The position numbers were made by a program, and so were the translations under genes. Below the pieces are notes generated by a model that saw only the letters and a program-made list of their open reading frames with translations, was not told the DNA's origin and did no database searches. A stretch of DNA of 64,000 bases from Fomitopsis serialis (Eukaryota; Basidiomycota; Agaricomycetes; Polyporales; Fomitopsidaceae). Where the stretch lies: positions 1 through 64,000 of the forward strand of contig NW_025955082.1 of assembly GCF_022376445.1 (NCBI RefSeq). The letters are read 5' to 3'. Positions 58,420 through 64,000 of the stretch are shown here, piece after piece (the stretch's first letter is position 1; every line of letters begins with the position of its first letter).

Positions 58420-59703
58420 CACAGCAAGCATAACAAAGTATCTGCACGTGCGATACCCTATGCGATACCGTATGAAATACTTAAAGTAACCTCGCTCCGG
58501 ATACTGTATATGCGGATACCGAAATCGTAGATACTTTAAGTATCCCAGAATGGAATACTTAAAGTTTCCCATTATGGTATCACAGGCTGGGATACTTAAA
58601 GTGTCCGCGCCGATTACGAGTGACACTGTGACCGACAATAGATGAGAATGAAGACAATTAGTTCAGATGGACCATTGACCGCCACACTCGGAACTCGAAG
58701 CCTCGCTGAAGGGAATTACGTAATACTGGTGGCACAATGCACGGTGGCGGCAAGTCACGTCGCGTCGCGGCATGTCACGTTGCGTCGCGGCAGGTCGCGT
58801 CAAGTCGTGTCATGGCAAGTCGTGTCGCGTCATGTCGTGTCGTGTCGCGTCGCGTCGTGTCATGTCACGGCGTGGCATGTCATGTCATGTCAAGTCAAGT
58901 CGTGGCATGGCGCGGCGCGTCATGTCATGTCTCTGTTGTACTGTGTTTGCCCCGACAAGTCTCTTGATTCCGAGTTGGTCAATCCTATGAGTAACTGAGT
59001 GCCCCCAAGCTTAATTCTTTGATTCGCACAGCTGTTATAACATGTGGCTAGATCTATGGCATATTCCTACTGTATTTAGTCACTTGGTCGAGAGGACTGG
59101 AGAACCGACCGGCTCGAAAGAGTGGCTCCGAGACAAACACAGTACAACAGAGACATGACATGACGCGCCGCGCCGTGCCACGACTTGACTTGACATGACA
59201 TGACACGACGCGACATGACACGACGCGACATGACATGACATGACATGCCACGCCGTGACATGACACGACGCGACGCGACACGACACGACATGACGCGACA
59301 CGACTTGCCATGACACGACTTGACGCGACCTGCCGCGACGCAACGTGACATGCCGCGACGCGACGTGACTTGCCGCCACCGTGCATTGTGCCACCAGTAT
59401 TACGTAATTCCCTTCAGCGAGGCTTCGAGTTCCGAGTGTGGCGGTCAATGGTCCATCTGAACTAATTGTCTTCATTCTCATCTATTGTCGGTCACAGTGT
59501 CACTCGTAATCGGCGCGGACACTTTAAGTATCCCAGCCTGTGATACCATAATGGGAAACTTTAAGTATTCCATTCTGGGATACTTAAAGTATCTACGATT
59601 TCGGTATCCGCATATACAGTATCCGGAGCGAGGTTACTTTAAGTATTTCATACGGTATCGCATAGGGTATCGCACGTGCAGATACTTTGTTATGCTTGCT
59701 GTG
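58420..59703. mobile_element. 1.28-kb foldback element with long inverted repeats and satellite core
   Basis: The left arm (58420-58949) and right arm (59134-59703) are nearly identical in inverted orientation and begin CACAGCAAGCATAAC. A direct CTA at 58417-58419 and at 59704-59706 is a 3-bp target duplication. Each arm contains a tract of degenerate 5-6-bp units (GTCGTG, GTCGCG, GTCATG) about 200 bp long; the right arm has about 40 bp more. The spacer is about 180 bp. There is no transposase frame. CACAG ends with 3-bp duplications point to the CACTA/CMC group, which is inference. The arms also carry repeated ACTTTAAGTAT motifs. Confidence 0.88.
58742..58930 (+). repeat. Degenerate short-unit satellite in left arm of foldback element
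   Basis: A tract of GTCRYG-like units runs through the inner half of the left arm and is mirrored at 59150-59390. Units differ by transitions between C/T and G/A. The tract creates artificial open frames in several phases. Confidence 0.85.
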
Positions 59704-59706
59704 CTA

Positions 59707-60044
59707 CATGCGCACACGACTGGCTGCAGTGGCGCCCGGCGACATCATCCGCAGTGCTGACATGTCTTGTGAGGCACGCTATCGCGGAGTACGGAGTAGG
59801 ATAGAACGCAGAGCAGAACAGGTAATAAGACTAATACAACAAGATACGTACTAACACAACAACCTCCAGACCCCAACCGCGAAAATCTGTCCGCGCCCGC
59901 CCAGCTCGCCCGAGTTCCACCGGCCTCCCATCTAGTGTGGCACAACATGAACGGGAATCTCACCGTCGTCCTCCCCACCCGTGTCCCTCCCCTAACGAAA
60001 CGCACGATGTCATGAAGCGATCACGGGAGTTCCTGCAAGCCAAA
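59707..60044. other. Spacer between foldback element and DsbA-like gene
   Basis: No gene seen; probably the 3' UTR of the oxidoreductase gene. Confidence 0.35.
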
Positions 60045-61151
60045 TCACGGATCTGAGCACACAGGACCAGACTGCACATCACAAATAGGTACTACTTTCT
60101 CCGTCTGTGCGAGCTTCTTGAAGATCTGTACACGCACCCACGCATAGGCCGCCGATCAGGCACTCCGCCGCACCGAGGAATACGACACGCACCTGGATGT
60201 ACACCTCTGCAGTCTGCCCGCCAATAACCGCCCACCGTCCGTCGATGATTGTGAACGGTACGCCCGTCACGCCCTTTTTGCGCGCCTCCGACATCATGTT
60301 GATCACCTCCTCCCGGCAGTCGTCCGACTCAATGAAGCTCACCGCCTGCCGTACGACCAATGAGAAACGCGTCAGCTAATCCTCGGCCCTTCCTCGGTGC
60401 AGTCGCACGGCGCACGCACCTCATCTTTCGCCATGATCCCGGCCGCCTGCGCGAGGTCGCTCAGGACGTCGGAGTCGCCGATATTCCGATTCTCCTCGAA
60501 GTACGCCTTGTTGATCGCCTGCAGGAAGGTCTGCTGCATCTGCTGCCCGCCGACCTTGAGCGCCTTGAGGCTTAGCCGGTGTGCGCGCACGGTTTGCGTG
60601 ATTGTGCCGTCATATTTGCTGTGGACGTTTCATCAGTTCCTCCCTGACTGTATATATCACATTCTTTGGTAGAGTTGCGGAAGGGTAGCCCGCGCCCTGG
60701 GGAGTCGTGCAAGGGGAAACAAGATGACTCTCGAGTGCGAACGAACGGCTCGCAACGCCAAGGCCGGGTACCTCGTCCCGCTTCTGAAAGCAATTCGCAA
60801 GCATACGCACAAGCAGTGTCACTCACATATTTAGGCCGAGCTGCTGCCCGCGGAGGGTGATCATTTGCATGATCGACTGGAACTTCTCCTTGCCAAAGCG
60901 ATTGATGTACCATTCCCGCTTGACCAGCGCCTGGTCCTCCGGGAGCGACGGCTGAAGCTGGTATGGCCTGTGCTCAATCTTGATGGTGATGGGTAGATCC
61001 CGGACGGCTTCGACGGCGTTCTCCATCTCCTTCTCGCCAATGTAGCACCAGGGGCAGATCTGCGGCGTCCCGTCAGCGGGCGGGTGAGCACGCTACGGCC
61101 GCAAACACGCACTATGTCCCCGATGACAACCAAATTGACCGTCCGCGACAT
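60045..61151 (-). CDS. DsbA-family oxidoreductase, FrnE-like
   Basis: Five exons (61151-61113, 61059-60827, 60618-60420, 60345-60193, 60125-60045) close in frame to 234 residues. Splicing of exons 1 and 2 gives LVVIGDIICPWCYIGEKEME, where CPWC is the redox motif of the thioredoxin fold and the context is typical of FrnE/DsbA-like proteins. Other markers are EHRPYQLQPSLPED, TQTVRAHRLSLKALK, NIGDSDVLSDLAQAAG and the cis-Pro loop GVTGVPFTIIDGRWAVIGGQ. The C-terminus contains two more Cys residues (VPICDVQSGPVCSDP). Intron 2 (208 bp) is longer than average. The cellular role is unknown; the family includes polyketide-linked and stress-linked members. Confidence 0.88.
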
Positions 61152-62135
61152 GGTGCGGGGTGTGGCTAGGGTGTTCGGAGCGGGCGCGCGGGTCCAGAGG
61201 CCGAGAATTCAGAGCGGCGAAGCGGGATTTGGGCGCTATGGTGCGCGAGTGATGCGCGTGCAGAGGCGTCGTTAACGAGCGGCGTGGTAGAAGACCAGAG
61301 AGAGACAGAGCGAGCGCAGGGGGATAAGCGTGGAGGTATATACAGTCTTTACTAACGCTCGCTCCTGAGATTGGTCACCGGCTTGGGTGAGCACCTCACC
61401 GATGCTCGTCATGTGACAGATCGGGCGCGCCCTCGCGAGGCGCCCATAACCAACTCCCCCGCCTCCTGCCTCGGTCTCCGCCCCTGCTTCCCGCCGGCCG
61501 GCCTGCTCGAGTTCAGAATCGCCCCTCCCCGTCGGCCGTGCGGGAAGGCGGGACTACGTCTGGGCTGCCCTCGAAACACTCCGCTCGCTCAGCGACTTCG
61601 GGCTGCTTGCAAAGCCATAGTGGGAGCGAGCTTTTGTCAGCAGCCGGGCGCAAGCTAAACATGGACCTCAACTCTCTCAAGCTCGCCTCGTTTACACCTG
61701 TGTGTCCGGACTCGCTGTCAGCAAACGACTTCTGCTTCTTTGCTGTGCAGTGTTCAGCCTCTGCTCGTAACCATGACATGACGAACTCAATCAAGATTGT
61801 ATGGGCGTCGCTGCCCGCACATTCTCTTCGAGGCGGCTGGCCCAGCGAAGCCGCCGGCCTCGGTGCTGCACTCGACTTGGCGTCCGTAAGTGCATTCTCA
61901 CACCATGTCAGCAGGAGGTGCCTTGTGGATGCTTCCGTTCGCCCATGCCTATCGCGGCGGTGCTCCTCGCGAGCTCCCCGGACCGCGCGCTTCGTTGACA
62001 TCGAACGCTGTACGAACACAGGGCGTACTTCTGAAAGAAATCACTGTTGCTCCAGTGTTCAGAGGAACTCGGCGTCGGTGGGCTCCACCCATCCCAGTCC
62101 TTTCCACACTGCAAGACGATACGATCAGCAAGCCT
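61152..62135. other. 1-kb spacer, no supported gene
   Basis: The long plus-strand frame at 61538-62326 overlaps exons of the minus-strand NTF2-like gene and lacks a family pattern. The left part is the promoter of the DsbA-like gene. Confidence 0.4.
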
Positions 62136-62940
62136 TCAACATATCAGAATCGCGTTCAACCCACTTCTCATCTTGTCCCAATCTTCGAAGGGTCGCACTC
62201 GTTAGCTGGGGCCTCTCTGACACAACGACGACACGCAGACACTCACCCTTCCACCAATGTTTGATCCTACCGCCCTCCTACAGTACAACACCGTCGGCTC
62301 AACATCTCCCTCCCAAACTCGCGTAGGTCGCGATGGACTCACCATGATGAACGACCCCTGCGCCGTCCACTGCGCGTGCTGTCCATGGGGCTCGACCCCG
62401 CCGTGAGGTTCGCCGGTATGAGTGCCCTCCGCGGTGTAACGCAGGGAGACGAAGTCCTCTTTCGCGACGACGACGTCGAACTGGATTATGTGGAGGTCGT
62501 TCAGGCTCTTCAGGACCTCTGTGGGCGACGTCAGAGGTGCGTGCATCCATGGGCGGACTGGACTAACTTGCGTGCGACCTGCAGAGGACCGTATCAGCGC
62601 GCCCGCTGCGTACAATTGTACGTGTGACTCACTCGGCGTATTCATCGACTGTATGCGCCATCGGGAACGTCGACGGCGCCGAGAAGGTGTTGTCCGGCGC
62701 GCAGAACTCGAGCACGCTCTCCTTGCCCGAGTTGAGCTCGTAGGAATATGCCGTGCGCATGTACTGCCGTCAGTCACGGCCTCAGCGACCGAGTTTCCTG
62801 CTGCTGCTAACACTCACCTTCAGGACCGTTGAGACGTTCCGCTCTTCCTGTGCGGAGAGCTGAGCAGGCATGGCTTTGATGGGGATGGGCACGCCAAAAC
62901 GTTGTTGGACTTCTTGGGTGGATAGGTCGCGTTCGGGCAT
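62136..62940 (-). CDS. NTF2-like / SnoaL-type domain protein with an 11-nt microexon
   Basis: Six exons (62940-62818, 62763-62633, 62578-62568, 62518-62343, 62277-62247, 62182-62136) join in frame to 172 residues. The start is MPERDLSTQEVQQRFGVPIP. The core reads YMRTAYSYELNSGKESVLEF, CAPDNTFSAPSTFPMAHTVD, then EYAESHAKVLKSLNDLHIIQ across the 11-nt exon, then FDVVVAKEDFVSLRYTAEGT and HAQWTAQGSFIM. This helix-then-beta-sheet cone with HTGEP in a loop is the SnoaL-like fold found in small enzymes and ligand-binding proteins. The final exons (EGGRIKHWWK and DWDKMRS) are less certain. The substrate is unknown. Confidence 0.8.
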
Positions 62941-63520
62941 GCTCGCGTTGCGACACTTCTCAGACGTTGGTGAAGGTGTGTGCGAGCTTGGATGCCTATT
63001 TGAACTTCGGATTTGGGCACTGGCGCGAACGCGTGACGTCATTTGGTACGTCCGCGTTGGGGTGCTACAGTACTTACTCAAATATATATGTACGTTGTTA
63101 ATGCGTCCCAGTACGTATACATGCATCACAATCGGTGTACTTATGGTTAGAGGCCACTTGGGGACGATGCTGTAGGATGAATCATCAATTGAACCCGGGC
63201 CGTCGAATTCCAGCTCAGGTGTGAAACTACCTTCTACGATACTACGCCGAAGTGGCAAAGGTTGTCGAGGCACACAAACAGAAACAATGGGCATCGGTGG
63301 AGGGCTTCATGAGGGTGAGGCGTTTCAGAAGGCCTACCGAAGTTGCGTGAAGAGCTTAAAGAGACGAAGTGGATGGTGCGACGGGGAGTGATGCGCTGGG
63401 ATGGTCAAGTATACATTGTACAACGTGTGAACTTATATTACAAGGGCGAAAGTAGCTGCGGGAAGATCTGCGCGAATCGTCTTACAGTCAAACATTGTCA
63501 GAATATGATGGTCTGCAGCT
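62941..63520. other. Spacer upstream of NTF2-like gene
   Basis: It contains the promoter of the NTF2-like gene and the 3' UTR of the DUF427 gene. No other feature was seen. Confidence 0.4.
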
Positions 63521-63940
63521 TTACTGCTGGCCCGGTCGCGCTTGCAGGACGCCGTCGAAGTAGGTGTCCACTTTCTCGTCGTAGAACGCGACGTAGCCTT
63601 TGATGTCTGCGCACTCCGCCAGGGGCACTCGGTACCACCAGACGAGGTTGTCGAGGACTTCTCCTGTGGAGAGTGCCACGCTGTAGTAGTTTGCAACACC
63701 CTGGAGAAGGGCAATAAGCCATCGCGACCCATGGGACGCAGATGACAAGCTGACCTTGTATGGGCACACAGTCGTGAGATCCGTTGGCTTCAGTAGATCC
63801 ATGCGGCAATCGGTCTTGGGGATGTATGTCCGGACCGCAATGCCCGTCTCGAAGAGCAAGCGCGGCTTCGTGGAGTTCGCCACTTCGACGCCGTTCACCA
63901 CGACGCGTACGTGCCGAGACGACTGCAGAACGTCCACTCG
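63521..63940 (-). CDS. DUF427-domain protein, partial (5' end beyond window)
   Basis: Two exons are visible: 63940-63755 and 63700-63521, joined in phase 0 by a 54-bp intron (GTCAGC ... CTCCAG). The translation reads RVDVLQSSRHVRVVVNG, then STKPRLLFETGIAVRTYIPK, TDCRMDLLKPTDLTTVCPYK, GVANYYSVALSTGEVLDNLV, WWYRVPLAECADIKGYVAFY and DEKVD. SSRHVRV, CPYKG and WWYxxP are hallmarks of DUF427. The first visible exon probably starts after an AAG acceptor at 63941, and earlier exons lie outside the window. The function is not established. Confidence 0.8.
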   Translation of the reverse strand, partial: RVDVLQSSRHVRVVVNGVEVANSTKPRLLFETGIAVRTYIPKTDCRMDLLKPTDLTTVCPYKVSLSSASHGSRWLIALLQGVANYYSVALSTGEVLDNLVWWYRVPLAECADIKGYVAFYDEKVDTYFDGVLQARPGQQ

Positions 63941-64000
63941 CTTGCATCGGAACCATCAGTAGAGTACAGACTGCAACGCTCAGTTCACGCGAACCTTGTA

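Noticed and set aside
58642..58998. Open frames inside both arms of the foldback element giving the same protein on opposite strands (MRMKTISSDGPLTATLG...)
   Set aside because: They are products of the inverted repeat and its short-unit satellite, which stays open in several frames. There is no domain, and codon texture is repetitive.
58742..59390. CRISPR-like array
   Set aside because: The units are 5-6 bp with no unique spacers and lie in a eukaryotic transposon-like palindrome.
61538..62326. A 262-codon plus-strand frame
   Set aside because: It overlaps the minus-strand NTF2-like exons and shows no family pattern.

Overview
The window looks like a piece of a Basidiomycota genome, most probably an Agaricomycete. 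Genes are dense with short GT-AG introns (mostly 47-75 bp), several genes contain microexons, and many families are typical of mushrooms and polypores: a LZT-type ZIP transporter, a Frag1/DRAM/Sfk1 protein, Vps51, DUF4604, an ankyrin/MYND protein and an expanded hypothetical family. No finer taxonomy is claimed. All gene models below were spliced by eye, and the strongest check is that multi-exon models close in frame.

Layout. 1-5.5 kb: a partial low-complexity gene, a zinc-finger-like protein, an F-box-like protein and a secreted repeat protein with dibasic processing sites. 5.5-10.8 kb is gene-poor. 10.8-19.4 kb is a compact housekeeping block: Nudix hydrolase, a 13-exon ZIP zinc transporter with 5-nt and 15-nt exons, an HD phosphohydrolase, a bHLH factor and a DUF4604 protein. 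20.4-28 kb: ankyrin/SEC-C/MYND protein, GNAT acetyltransferase, multi-pass membrane protein and an SDR-type reductase. 28.9-35.1 kb is a graveyard: a broken trehalose-6-phosphate synthase followed by three degenerate tandem copies of one hypothetical gene. 36.3-40.7 kb: a membrane-anchored coiled-coil protein and a mitochondrial alpha/beta hydrolase.

40.85-42.1 kb has no protein gene. It looks like a spliced non-coding host transcript whose introns carry C/D box snoRNAs. Four guide elements next to D or D' boxes are complementary to conserved 18S or 25S rRNA. This is the most interesting locus in the window. A casein kinase I gene follows at 44.2-46.7 kb.

47.5-64 kb: a 689-bp MITE with 36-bp terminal repeats, intron-containing tRNA-Tyr and tRNA-Ser genes, a mitochondrial-type hypothetical protein, a membrane-anchored aspartic protease, Vps51, Sfk1-like, a 1.28-kb foldback element with a degenerate satellite, a DsbA/FrnE-type oxidoreductase, an NTF2-like protein and a DUF427 protein cut by the window edge.

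Several otherwise well-conserved genes carry single-base frameshifts in homopolymer runs (near 25790, 45230 and 58140). These may be assembly errors. The TPS1 locus has many non-homopolymer lesions and looks truly dead.
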